In this document: positions 51,715 to 61,272 of the stretch, piece by piece | Layout: the number at the start of each line of letters is the position of its first letter | Position numbering within the stretch: position 1 is the first letter of the stretch | Made by a program: the position numbers and the translations under genes | Notes under the pieces: generated by a model | What the model was told of the DNA's origin: nothing | Seen by the model: the letters and a program-made list of their open reading frames with translations, nothing else | The model's database searches: none | DNA from: Vombatus ursinus | Taxonomy: Eukaryota > Chordata > Mammalia > Diprotodontia > Vombatidae | Direction: 5' to 3' | Length of the DNA stretch: 64,000 nt | Assembly (NCBI RefSeq): GCF_900497805.2 | Contig: NW_020954608.1 | Span: 11,986,589 to 12,050,588, forward strand

Positions 51715-52210
51715 ATCAATCAACCAAAAAGCATGTATTAAACATTTACTATGTACCAGGCACAGCACTGAGTATACAAAAAGAGAAAAAAGACAGTCCC
51801 TGCCCTCAAGGAGTTCATGATCTATCAGGGAGACAAAATGTAAACAAATTTCTGCAAAGCAAGCTATGTACAGGATAAATAGGAAATAATTAGCAGAAGA
51901 AAGGAAGTAGAATTAAAAGGGACTCAGGGAGGGCTTCCAGTAAAAGACAGAATTTTAGTTGGGACTTAAAGGAAGCCACAGATGTCAATAGTCGGAGCAG
52001 AGGAGGGAGAGCATTCCAGGCATGGGGGAAAGCCCAAGAAAATGCTGGAGGCTGAGATGACATGTCTGGTTTGTAAGATAGCTGGAGACCAGTGTCACTG
52101 TAGGGAGAGAGGTGTAAGGAGTCTTGGAAAGGTGGAAGTGGGCTAGATTATCAAAGGTTCTAAATGTCTCCTTTTCTGTTCTGTAGTATTCATAGAAAAC
52201 CATGCAGAAA
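51715..52210 (-). mobile_element. L2 LINE 3' end, best antisense copy
   Basis: 'acatttactatgtaccaggc', 'gtccctgccctcaaggagtt', 'agggagggcttccagtaaaa', 'gttgggacttaaaggaagcc', 'agagcattccaggcatgggg', 'gaccagtgtcactgtaggga', 'gggctagattatcaaagg'. 3' UTR; no coding content. Confidence 0.8.
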
Positions 52211-52321
52211 TGGCACTGTAGTCAATTGCTTGTCAGCTGCTCCTTCACTGACAGGAGCTGTAGAAGGGGATGGATTGTTCTTGTTTGTTCCAAGCGTCTT
52301 GATATAGAGAGACAGAGTCTC

Positions 52322-52716
52322 CCAGAGGAAGAGAAAGGCAGAAACACAAAGTCTAGGCCAATGTATGCACAAAAAGAAAAACACTGAAGCACAGAAATAG
52401 CAACTCACATAGAGAAAAAATAAGGGTAAAATACAGATAGTTACACACAAATTTTCATCTTATCCCCACCTTTTGGAATCTTTATCTTTTTTCAAGGCAG
52501 GTGCCACCTGCTCAGTGGATCCTTCCCTGATCACTGCATTAACCAGCGCTCTGTCCCTTCTCAAATTCTCCTAGAGTATCTTCTTTATTCTCTTCTTTGC
52601 AATGATCATTCTTTAAACTGCATTTTCCAATCAGGGTATACCCTTCCTGGCTCACTGCCTTGTTGTGGCAGAGGAGATTGTGTAGCTCAATGAAACCATG
52701 AGCTATGCCCTTCAGG
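52322..52716 (+). repeat. Inverted repeat, left arm (395 bases)
   Basis: Runs from 'ccagaggaagagaaaggcag' to 'gctatgcccttcagg'. Its reverse complement is at 53302-53708 with about seven substitutions by eye and one ~11-base insertion. The last ~65 bases (from about 52650) are the 5' start of the RTE element; before that is flanking DNA, including an L2-like piece (52490-52600). Confidence 0.93.
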
Positions 52717-53301
52717 GTAACCCAAGAAGCACAGTTACAGAGGAGAGACCCGACAAAAAAAAGGTGATCCATTGGAGAAGGAAATGGCAAACCACTCTAG
52801 TGTCTTTGACCAAAAGACCCCATGGACAGTACTAAACGATCAAAGACATGACCCCAGAGGATGAGTTTCTCAGGTTGGAAGGTGTCCAACAGGTTATTGG
52901 GGACGAGCGGAGGATAACAGAAAGTATGGAGCAGCTGGGCCAAAGCTGAAAGGAAGCTCAGCTATGGAGATGCATCCGCATGTTATAAAGACTGAAACTG
53001 CATAGGAACCTGGAGTGTGAGCTCTATGAACCAAGGTAAGCTGGATGTAGTTAAATAGGAAATGGAAAGATCAAATATCATATCTTGGGTGTCAGTGAAA
53101 ACATGGATGGGAATGGGAGAATTTAATTCAGCTGATCATTATATGTACTACTGTGAAGAAATGGACTAGCCCTCATAGTCCATAAAATGGTGAGAAAAGC
53201 GGTACTGGGGTGTAATCTCAAAAATGACAGAATAATATGTTTGAATCCAAGGCAAACTGTTCAGGATCACAGTAATACAAGACTATGCTCCAGTCACTAT
53301 G
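52650..53301 (+). mobile_element. RTE (Bov-B-like) LINE, 5' segment
   Basis: RTE 5' region: 'ctcactgccttgttgtggca', 'ggagaaggaaatggcaaacc', 'gggccaaagctgaaaggaag', then the start of the endonuclease region, 'cataggaacctggagtgtga', 'gctctatgaaccaaggtaag', 'ggtgtcagtgaaaacatgga', 'agccctcatagtccataaaa', 'ggtactggggtgtaatctca', up to 'ctatgctccagtcactatgc'. Frame is broken in several places. Confidence 0.85.
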
Positions 53302-53708
53302 CCTGAAGGGCATAGCTCATGGTTTCATTGAGCTACACAATCTCCTCTGCCACAACAAGGCAGTGAGCCAGGAAGGGTATACCCTGATTGGAAAATGCAG
53401 TTTAGAGAATGATCATTGCAAAGATGAGAATAAAGAAGATACTCTAGGAGAATTTGAGAAGGGACAGAGCGCTGGTTAATGTAGTGATCAGGGAAGGATT
53501 CACTGAGCAGGTGGCACCTGCCTTGAAAAAAGATAAAGATTCCAGAAGGTGAGGATAAGATGAAAATTTGTGTGTAACTATCTGTATTTTACCCTTATTT
53601 TTTCTCTATGTGAGTTGCTATTTCTGTGCTTCAGTGTTTTTCTTTTTGTGCATACATTAGCCTAGACTTTGTGTTTCTGCCTTTCTCTTTCTCTGTCTCT
53701 TCCTCTGG
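53302..53708 (-). repeat. Inverted repeat, right arm inside the RTE
   Basis: Starts 'cctgaagggcatagctcatg' and ends 'cttcctctgg'. It interrupts the RTE between 'cactatgcctgaag' and 'ctcagttctatgaatacc', which are near neighbours in the RTE consensus. So this arm is the derived, inverted copy of 52322-52716. Confidence 0.92.
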
Positions 53709-54400
53709 CCAAAGTCGCTCAGTTCTATGAATACCTACAACATCTTCTGGAAATAACATAAAAAAAGACGTCACACTCATCATAGTAGTTGGAATGCTAA
53801 AGTAGGAAATAAAAGATAATTGCAATAACAGGCAAGTTTGGCCTGGGAGTACAACATGAAGCAGGGCAGAGACTAATAGATTTTTATCAAAATAATTTGC
53901 TGGTCATAGCAAACACTCTTTTTCAACAACCTAGAAAGCGACTGGAATTACCAGCTGGAATTAAGGTTGCAGGGAGAAACATCATGATTGCAGTTACATG
54001 GACAATGCCACTCTGATGGCAGAAAATGAAGAAAAATTAATAAGCCTCTTGATGAGGATGAAAGAGGAAAATGTAAAAGCTGGCTCGAAGCTTAATATTA
54101 AAAAGACTAAGATCCTGGCAACCGGTAGCATCATTTCCTGGCAAATAGAAGAAGAAATTGTATCAGATTTTATATTCTTGGGCTCAAAGATTACTGCAGA
54201 TGGTGACTGCAGCCATGAAATTAAAAGTTGCTTGCTTATTGGAAGGAAAGCTATGGCAAATCTGAATGGCATTCTAAAAAGCAGAGACATCACTTTGCCA
54301 ACAAAGGTCCATATAGTCAAAGCTATGGTTTTTCCAGTAGTAATGTATGGCTGTGAGAGTTGGAATATAAGGAAAGCTGAGCACCACAGAATTGACTCTT
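53709..54400 (+). mobile_element. RTE LINE, central and RT segment with internal deletion
   Basis: 53720-53950 continues the endonuclease region ('gttggaatgctaaagtagga', 'ggcaagtttggcctgggagt', 'gctggtcatagcaaacactc'). About 53945-53960 jumps directly to the late reverse transcriptase ('ctggaattaaggttgcaggg'), so the middle of the element is missing. 54004-54412 is open on the plus strand and encodes the end of RT and the C-terminal part: FIFLGSKITADGDCSHEIK and FPVVMYGCESW are family words. The RT catalytic YADD has lost its context here (MDNATLMAE remains). RTE elements mobilise themselves and SINEs by target-primed reverse transcription; this copy is dead. Confidence 0.88.
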
Positions 54401-54413
54401 TCAAACTGTGGTG

Positions 54414-55710
54414 ATGCTCAATACCCTAAAGAAAGTAGAAGGGAAAGGGGATGAGAGAAGGGGGTGGGTGATAGAAAGGAGGGCAGATTGCAGGAGGTGG
54501 TAGTCAGAAGTAGAACACTTTTGAGGAGGGACAGGGTGAAAAGAGAGAAAGAATAGAATAAATTGGAGGGGATAGGATGGAGGGAAATGCAGTTAGCAAT
54601 AGTAATAATAAATAGAAAAGAAATTTTTGAAACACGTTTCTCTCTTAAAGACCTCATTTCTCATACACGTAGAGAACTGAATCAAATTTATAAAAATAAG
54701 AGCCATTAAAAAAAATAAAAAAAAATAAGAGCCATTCTGCAATTGATAAATGATCAAAAGATAATGGAGTTTTCGGAAGAAGTAACCAAAGCTATCTATA
54801 ACTATATGAAAAAAATGCTCTATCTCACTATTGATTGGAGAAATGCAAACTAAAACAATTCTGAGGTACTACTTCATATCTATTAGATTGGCTAATAGGA
54901 CAGAAAAGGAAAATGGCAAATGGTGGAGGTGATGTGTGGAAAATGAGACACTAATGGTGGAGTTGTGAACTGATTCAGCCATTCTGTAGAGCAATCTGGA
55001 GCTATGTCTGAAGGGCTATAAAACCATATACACCCTTTGACCTAATAATATCACTACTGGGCCTGTATCCCAAAAGAGATAAAAAACAAAAAGGAAAAGA
55101 ACCTGTATGTATAAAAATATTTACAGCAGCTCTTTTCTAGTGGCAAATAATTGGAAAATGAGGGGATGTTCATCAACTGGGGAATGGCTGAACAAATTGT
55201 GGCATGTGATTATGATGGAACACTATTGTGTGATAAGAAATGATGACCAGAACGCTCTTAAAAAAACCTGGAAAGATCAAATGAGCTGACGCAAAGTGAA
55301 ATGTACTGTGTACAAAGTAACAGCAATATTGTAAGATGATCAGCTGTGAATGACTTAGCTATTCTCAGCAATACAATGACCCAAGACAACTCTGAAGGAC
55401 TTATGATGAAAAATGCTTTCCAATCTCAAAGAAAGAACTGATGGTTTCTGAATACAGATCGAAGTATACTTTTTTTACTTTATTTTTCTTGAGTTTTTTT
55501 CCCCTCTTTGGTCTAAGTTTTCCTTCATGGTATGACTATTATGGAAATGTTTTGCATGACTACACATGTATAATCTATATTGAATTGCTTGCTTTCTCAA
55601 GGGGGGTGGGGTGGGGAGGGAGAAAGGGAGAGAATTTAGAGCTCAAAGTTTTAAAAATGAATTGTTTTTACATGTAACTGGGGAAAAATAAAAAAATACT
55701 AAATAAAAAA
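54414..55710 (+). mobile_element. 5'-truncated L1 inserted in the RTE, with target duplication
   Basis: Marsupial L1 3' region: 'gcagattgcaggaggtggta', 'gatgtgtggaaaatgagaca', 'ggggaatggctgaacaaatt', 'gatggaacactattgtgtga', 'gatgaccagaacgctctta', 'cagctgtgaatgacttagct', 'gagaatttagagctcaaagt' and an A-rich end. An 18-base piece near 'aaaaataagagccatt' is repeated at 54691-54738. Flanks tcaaactgtggtg (54401-54413) and tcaaattgtggtg (55711-55723) are a 13-base duplication with one difference. About 1.3 kb; non-coding. Confidence 0.92.
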
Positions 55711-55723
55711 TCAAATTGTGGTG

Positions 55724-56075
55724 CTGGAGAAGACTTTTGAGAATCCTTTGGACAGCAAAGAGATCAAATCAGTCTGTACTTAAAGAAATTAATGCAGACT
55801 ATTCACTGGAAGGTCAAATATTGACACTGAAGTTTAAATACTTTGGCCACATAATGAGAAGATAGGAATCATTGGAAAAGACCCTTGATGTTGGAAAAGA
55901 CTGAAGGCAAAAGAAGAAGGGGATGGCAGAGGATAAGATGGATAGGTAGTATAATGAAAGCAACAAACATGGACAGACTTTGGGATATAGAAAAAGATAA
56001 AAGGGCCTGGAATGCTATGGTCCATGGGGTCACAAAGAGTTGGACACAACTGAGCAATTGAACAACATCTGGGTA
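55724..56075 (+). mobile_element. RTE LINE, C-terminal and 3' end
   Basis: Continues the RTE exactly where the L1 cut it: 'ctggagaagacttttgagaa', 'ttcactggaaggtcaaatat', 'ctttggccacataatgagaa', 'ggcagaggataagatggata', 'gctatggtccatggggtcac', 'aaagagttggacacaactga', ending in gaacaacatc. The 3' end matches the tail of the Mar-1 SINEs. Confidence 0.9.
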
Positions 56076-56094
56076 CATGTTGCACATTTTTTCC

Positions 56095-56222
56095 ACTTCA
56101 TTCAATGTAAGCACCCTGAGAGCAGGATGGTCTTGTTTTTATATGCTCGGCACCTACCTAGCACAGGATCTTACACAGTTGATGCTTAATAAATGTTTGC
56201 TGAATTGAATTGAATTTTGTGG
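56095..56222 (+). mobile_element. L2 3' tail
   Basis: 'tgtaagcaccctgagagcag', 'ctcggcacctacctagcaca', 'gatgcttaataaatgtttgc' and a GAATTGAATT terminus. Confidence 0.8.
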
Positions 56223-56392
56223 AGAAATATCACCATTTTGTGGCGTTTTAGGATACTACCAGGAAACTTTTAAAAGCTGTTGTAGTTTTGCAACTAAAGG
56301 CATAAGCAAGGATATTACTTCTTGATACATAATCCAAGCAGCAAGATGTAATAGAAAGTGCACTAGATGTATTGAACGGGGTTTGTGTGTGT

Positions 56393-56415
56393 TTTTGAGA
56401 GAGAGAGAGAGAGAA
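56393..56415. repeat. (GA)n microsatellite
   Basis: About 10 GA units. Bases 56223-56392 hold nothing recognised. Confidence 0.9.
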
Positions 56416-56462
56416 GACCATTTGAGTTAATGTCAGAGGATTTGGGCTTAAACTTGGGCCTG

Positions 56463-56583
56463 TTACTACTACTATTGCTACAGCTACTGCTGCTGTTGCT
56501 ACTGCTACTGCTGCTACTACTACTCCCATCACTACTACTGTTATTACTACTACTACTACCACTACCACCACCACCACCACCAA
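56463..56583. repeat. Compound trinucleotide array (CTA/CTG/CAC)
   Basis: About 120 bases of mixed ACT, GCT, GTT and CAC units. In three frames it encodes leucine, valine or serine runs; none is a gene. Followed directly by an antisense MIR. Confidence 0.95.
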
Positions 56584-56775
56584 GCATTTATACAGCACTT
56601 TAAGTTTTGCAAAGTGTTTTACATTTTATTTAATTTGATCTTCACCCATCCCCATTTTACAAATGAGAAAACTGAGAGGTTAAAGGATTCATTTAGTAAG
56701 TGACTAGGGTAGGATTCAAATCCAGGTCTTCTGACAGGAAGCCTCATGCTCTATCCCCAATACCACTTAACTGTC
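56584..56775 (-). mobile_element. MIR, antisense
   Basis: 'gcatttatacagcactttaa', 'gttttgcaaagtgttttaca', 'ccattttacaaatgagaaaa', 'gattcaaatccaggtcttct'. Confidence 0.8.
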
Positions 56776-56779
56776 TTCC

Positions 56780-57030
56780 TATTTTAGTCAGTTAATAAAA
56801 ACTTATTAAGCACCTACTATGTACCAGTGAAATACTATGTACTTCACTAAGTGCTGGGAAATGAAAACAGGCAAAAGACAGTGCCTAACCTCAAGGAGCT
56901 CACAATCTACTGGGGGACATTTCCCCTGTGACACTGGACAAGTCAATGAATCTTTCTGGCTTTTAGTTTCCTCATCTGGAAAATGAGGGGGCTAGACTTG
57001 ATTTTTAAGGACATTTAGATTTCTAAATCA
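56780..57030. mobile_element. L2 terminus (antisense) then MIR tail (sense)
   Basis: 56780-56930: 'cttattaagcacctactatg', 'cctcaaggagctcacaatct'. 56930-57030: 'gacactggacaagtcaatga', 'tagtttcctcatctggaaaa'. A short duplication of ctatgtac is present in the L2 part. Confidence 0.7.
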
Positions 57031-57485
57031 TGCAATCTTCAGGTGTCAGATGAAATTAAGATGTGGTGTGCATTCATTCTTTCTTGTCTTAAGCTGTTCT
57101 GTTTCTCAACTATGAAATATATTTTTCTGGGTGGGCCATTGCTATTGATACTGCATATAAGAAGGAAAGCAGAGGCTGGATTTGGGGTATGGTTGGAATA
57201 TCCATAGCTCCCTTTATGGTTGTTAGGAAATATTGACAAGTTTGTGACATATCATTTCTCCTTTACAAATACCTCTCCATTGTTATTTTTAAGTCTTGCC
57301 TTAAAACAACAGTAGTGAAGTACTGCCTGGGCTCGATTGCCTTCAGGAAATCAAAAAACTCTTTTAATAGCCCTAAACTTCCCATGAATGCAATGGCCCA
57401 TATTTTTAATACTAATATTCTACCAATGTTGCTGCAATACCAGTGTATTGGGACATAGAACACACCAGTCTCCTAAGAATTAAAA
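57031..57485. other. Unassigned sequence
   Basis: Nothing recognised. Confidence 0.4.
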
Positions 57486-57489
57486 ATGA

Positions 57490-57830
57490 GTATCATGGAG
57501 AGGGCAAGGGCTCTAGAGGTTCATGGTGGTGTGCGCAGGCTGCAATATAGAACCAGTGAAGAACTCTGAAGAAGAATAGGGATAAAACATTTCATCGGGG
57601 AAACATATGGTAGGAAGAGAAGATGGGTTGGTCACATGGGGAAGGCAAGGGATAACCAATGGACATTCAGTTCTATCGGCTCTCTTGCAATATTGGGAGA
57701 TGTTAAGGAAGACTTTGCCATATTGTTAGACTCCCCTTCTTGCAGACAACTTTTAGGAGAACATGGACAAAAGTCCCACAGGATAGGCAGGCATAGATGG
57801 GTTGCAATCTGGATCAAAGAGTCATTTGAG
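57490..57830 (+). mobile_element. Decayed non-LTR retrotransposon C-terminal segment (tentative)
   Basis: The plus strand encodes GRKRRWVGHMGKARDNQWTF with a frame break, like the (R)RRWxGHxxRxxDNRWT motif near the C-terminus of many LINE ORF2 proteins. Later 'ggataggcaggcatagatgg' reads DRQAWMG-like. Family not determined; it differs from the RTE at 55724-56075. Confidence 0.45.
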
Positions 57831-58525
57831 TATTTTGTGTTTTTTTTTAAGTAGATCTACCATTAGGCAGCTGTCAAAGAATTCACCTGGATGTATGCCA
57901 GGATGCATCACTCCACTTAGAGACAGACTGATAATATTTGGTTACGTAGAGGACTCACTATCATAATACTTCCTCCACCTCCCCCACTTCCTGCTTTACT
58001 GATTGTTGGAAGTGGAACCAAAAAGTGATGTCATATGGATAGCACCAGGTTTCAGTTTAGTAATTTGACTTTCTTCTCCTTTCTTAAGCCTGAGAGTCAG
58101 CACCACCTTACTAGTCTGAAATTGTCATTTGAGCAGACTATTTATAGTTTGCCACTGCCTATTCAGGGTGACCCTCTTCATAGTATGACTTCATTCCAGG
58201 TCACCATTGTGGCGAGGTCTTAACTACAATCTCCTTTGGCCCCAGAAAAGATTACATTTTGTTCATGAGATTATATGTGCAGTCCTAATTATGGGTGAGG
58301 CAATGGTACACATTTCATGAGATGAGTCTCCCAGTGACTTTAAAGTGGGCCAATGGGAAAGAATTTCTCATTGTAGAAGCAGTGCTATAACTGGAAAGAG
58401 CAGTGGACTTGGAATCATTGGGCCATTGACTTAGAGCTGGAAAGAGTTTTCAGAATCACTGAGTCTGCTCTCTGGAACAGGTAACAAGCTTGCTTCATCT
58501 TAAACCTTTTCCTTCCCCATTCCTT
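57831..58525. other. Unassigned sequence
   Basis: Nothing recognised; 58430-58470 has a weak MIR-like word. Confidence 0.4.
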
Positions 58526-58529
58526 CCAG

Positions 58530-58610
58530 CTTCTGGCTCTCCCTGAGACATGGCTTCTTCCTGATGACAAAATTTCAATTGTGCCCTCACCACAGCAAGA
58601 GAATCCCTTT
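58530..58610 (+). mobile_element. L2 LINE endonuclease fragment
   Basis: A plus-strand frame at about 58538-58570 gives LPETWLLPDD, matching the SETWLSPDD motif of the L2 apurinic endonuclease. Short and isolated. Bases 58611-58738 hold nothing recognised. Confidence 0.5.
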
Positions 58611-58739
58611 ATACTTTCCTAATCAATCAACTATCCCAGTCACCATAGCAACTTTTCCAACCCCTCCCATGGCTACTGCTCTCCCCATTTTCCAAGCTGA
58701 GAACATTGTTTCATATTTGACTTAAAAAATTAAGGCCAT

Positions 58740-58875
58740 TCAATCATTCATAAAATCAACAAACATTCATTAAACTCCTGTTATATGTCAGGCACTGTGC
58801 TAAGCGCTGAAGATACAAGGAGAGGCAAAAGACAGTCCATACCCTCAAGGAGCTTACAATCTAATGATTCTCATT
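58740..58875 (-). mobile_element. L2 3'-end fragment, antisense
   Basis: 'caaacattcattaaactcct', 'atgtcaggcactgtgctaag', 'ataccctcaaggagcttaca' and atctaatg. Confidence 0.85.
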
Positions 58876-58896
58876 CATTGAGAGTCCTCTCTTATT

Positions 58897-59010
58897 CTTT
58901 TCTTCCCTCCCTTCCTTCTCCCTCCCCCCTCTCTCCCTCCCTCCCTCCCTCCCTCCCTCCCTCCCTTCCTTCCTTCCTTCCTTCCTTCCTTCCTTTTTTC
59001 CTCCCTCCTT
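58897..59010. repeat. (CCCT)n/(CCTT)n microsatellite
   Basis: Pyrimidine-only array with a CCCT run then a CCTT run. It is close to the end of the L2 fragment, as in the array at 29463. Confidence 0.97.
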
Positions 59011-59212
59011 CCATTTGGTGGGAGGAGCCAGGAGCATCTGAATGATGTGTCCCCAAAGGGGGGACTCCCACCTAAAGAGTCCCCAAAGTGGGAACTGACT
59101 GAGACCTGAAGGTCTTCCACTCTCAACAACCCTACCCCACCCCTCATGCAGGGCAGGGTATTCCTCTTGACTAATAAGGAGGGTATCCCATACCAAAGGG
59201 CTTTAGGGCATA

Positions 59213-59376
59213 CTTTTTTTTTTTTTTTTTTTTTTTTAGGCAATTGGGGTTAAGTGACTTGCCCAGAGTCACACAGCTAGTAAGTGTCAAGTGTTTGGTC
59301 TGAGGCCGGATTTGAACTCAGGTCCTCCTGACTTCAGGGCCGGTGCTCTATCCACTGCACCACCTAGCTGCCCCCA
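59213..59376 (-). mobile_element. Poly(A) tRNA-derived SINE, youngest-looking copy
   Basis: A 22-base pure T-run, 'ggcaattggggttaagtgac', 'gtcaagtgtttggtctgagg', 'tccactgcaccacctagctg'. Perfect 12-base duplication ctttagggcata at 59201-59212 and 59377-59388. The unbroken tail and perfect flanks suggest a recent insertion. Confidence 0.95.
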
Positions 59377-59388
59377 CTTTAGGGCATA

Positions 59389-59875
59389 AATCTTAGTGGG
59401 GCTGCACAGTCGCCCATGAGAGCCGTGGGCAGGTCTGCACAGTCAGGGAGAAAAAACTAAAGGGAGAAATGGAAAATACAGGAAGTAAAAGAACAGAAAA
59501 GGAGGGAGGCAGAGAGAAAGAAGAAAGAAAGGGATTTGGAAATTGGGTGCTGCACAACTTGAACAATTGTTTGGGATCAAACTACCAGCACTAGTGGGTT
59601 TTGACTTGGCAGGACAGAGCATAATATCCTCTTATTGGATAGTGAAAAAGAGACATATTTGGGATAGATGTGCTCAGGACACATTTTAAAATGAATTCCT
59701 TCAGCATTAAGGAAATTCATTCTTGTTTTAGACTAGGTAAACAAAAAGGAAGTGTAATCAGATAGCATAAAAGCACTTGAAGTTTCTGGGGGTGGGGGTG
59801 GGGTGGGGAAGTGACCACTAAGTACAAAATCCTTTTTCAACAAATATTTCTTAAATTCTTTCTTTCTGCCAAAGG
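59389..59875. other. Unassigned sequence, GA-rich at 59440-59540
   Basis: Nothing else recognised. 'ggtgggggtggggtgggg' at about 59790-59807 is a G-rich patch. Confidence 0.4.
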
Positions 59876-59879
59876 AGAG

Positions 59880-60110
59880 ATAGCATGGCCTAGTGGAGAG
59901 AGATGGAGTCTTCAAGCTAGGATGACCTGGATTTAAATACCGCCTCTGACATATACCAGCTAGACAAGTCACTAATCTTTTCAGTGCTTTAGTCACAATC
60001 TAAATTATAGGTTAAAGAGAAGGTGCTGCCTTGCATGGGCAGATGGCATTTCCTCATTTGAGAGTTTCATAGGCCAATGACATCAGTCCAGTCCCTAACC
60101 CCCTCCTCTG
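59880..60110 (+). mobile_element. MIR-like SINE with alternative 3' module, copy 6
   Basis: 'gatagcatggcctagtggag', 'atttaaataccgcctctgac', 'gagaaggtgctgccttgcat', 'catttcctcatttgagagtt', 'aggccaatgacatcagtcc'. Confidence 0.7.
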
Positions 60111-60164
60111 AGTATGCAAAGAAAAAAATGAAACTGTCCTGTGCCTCAAGGAGATAACATTCTA

Positions 60165-60690
60165 CTGGGGCAGGTAAGTTGCTTAGTGGACAGAGCACTG
60201 GGCCTGGTGTCAGCAAGCTGTTGTTCAGTTGTTTTCAGTCATGTCTGACTCTTCATCCCCCATTTGGAGTGTTCTTGGCAAAGATACTGGAATGGTTTGC
60301 CACTTCCTTTTCCAGCTCATTTTATAGATGAGGAAACAGAGGCAAACAGGGTTAAGTGACTTGTCCAGGGTTACACAGCTAGTATCTGAGGCTCAATTTG
60401 AATTCATGAAGATGAGTCTTCCTGACTCCAGGCCTGGCACTCTATCCACTATGCCACCTCGGGAAGACCTGAGTTCAAATTGAGCCTCAGACACTCACTA
60501 GCTGTGTGACCCTGGGCAAGTCACTTAACCTCTGTTTGCTTCAATTTCTTTATCTGTAAAACGAGGATAATAATAGCACCTATTTCCCAGCATCATTGTG
60601 AGGATCAAATGGGATGATAATTATAAAGTGCTTAGCCCAGTGCCTGGCACATAGTAAGTACTATATAAATGGTAGCTATTATTACTGCAG
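60165..60690 (+). mobile_element. MIR, split by a SINE
   Basis: Head 60165-60212: 'gttgcttagtggacagagca', ctgggcctggtgtcag. Body 60467-60690: 'gacctgagttcaaattgagc', 'gtgtgaccctgggcaagtca', 'atcattgtgaggatcaaatg', 'cagtgcctggcacatagtaa', 'atggtagctattattactg'. Confidence 0.88.
60213..60466 (-). mobile_element. Mar-1-type CORE-SINE in MIR
   Basis: Antisense copy from 'ctgttgttcagttgttttca' to 'ccactatgccacctc'. Flanks tcagcaag and tcgggaag fit a diverged 8-base duplication of the MIR word tcaggaag. Confidence 0.88.
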
Positions 60691-61144
60691 AGAGTATAAT
60701 ACTTGATTGATAATATCAACAAGTCTAAGAAGCATCTTTTCTCCCATACAAATGGCTGCTTTAAACATAGCAATCATTGATATACATGTTTATGATGTAA
60801 CTATATTTCATACCACATATTCCTATCAGCATCTCTGCTTGGTTGTGATTCCATGAAAATCATGCCTCCCATGATTTTCAGTCTCTCAATTTCAGTTTCT
60901 CACCATCTTGGAGATTGATTGGGTTTTGACATCTAGTATCTCAGCACCCTCACTTGCCTCTTCCCTCTGACTGGGGGGCTGAACAATAAATCCCTCCCCA
61001 CACACTTCCCTTTTTGGAAGGCTCAGAATTTTTCAGCTAGCTTCATTTCGGCATTTCAGCTGCTCTGCTTAGTTGTGACTCCACTGTAGGAACCCTCTGG
61101 TGGCTCTTCAGTTTCCCCTTCCCCCTTCCCTTTTGACTTCTTTT
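60691..61144. other. Unassigned sequence
   Basis: Nothing recognised. Confidence 0.4.
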
Positions 61145-61272
61145 TATATCGTCTTTCCCCTTTAGAATGTAAGCTCCTTGAGAGCATCGACTGTCTTTCC
61201 TTTTCTTATGTGCATCCCCAGTGCTTAGCCTGGGACATAGTAGGCCCTTAATAAATGTTTATTGACTATGAA
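61145..61272 (+). mobile_element. L2 3' tail
   Basis: 'tagaatgtaagctccttgag', 'gtgcatccccagtgcttagc', 'agtaggcccttaataaatgt'. Confidence 0.88.

Noticed and set aside
52539-53479. Two similar 64-83-codon frames on opposite strands as a gene pair
   Set aside because: They are the two arms of the inverted duplication; the shared protein string is flank plus RTE 5' sequence, not a conserved protein.
53998-54414. 138-codon frame on plus and 136-codon frame on minus as host proteins
   Set aside because: The plus frame is the C-terminal part of an RTE LINE; the minus frame is its shadow.
56248-56603. Valine-, serine- and leucine-rich frames
   Set aside because: Generated by the trinucleotide array.
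58740-59010. L2 fragment plus array as one larger unknown element
   Set aside because: Each part is explained separately by an antisense L2 end and a CCCT/CCTT microsatellite.
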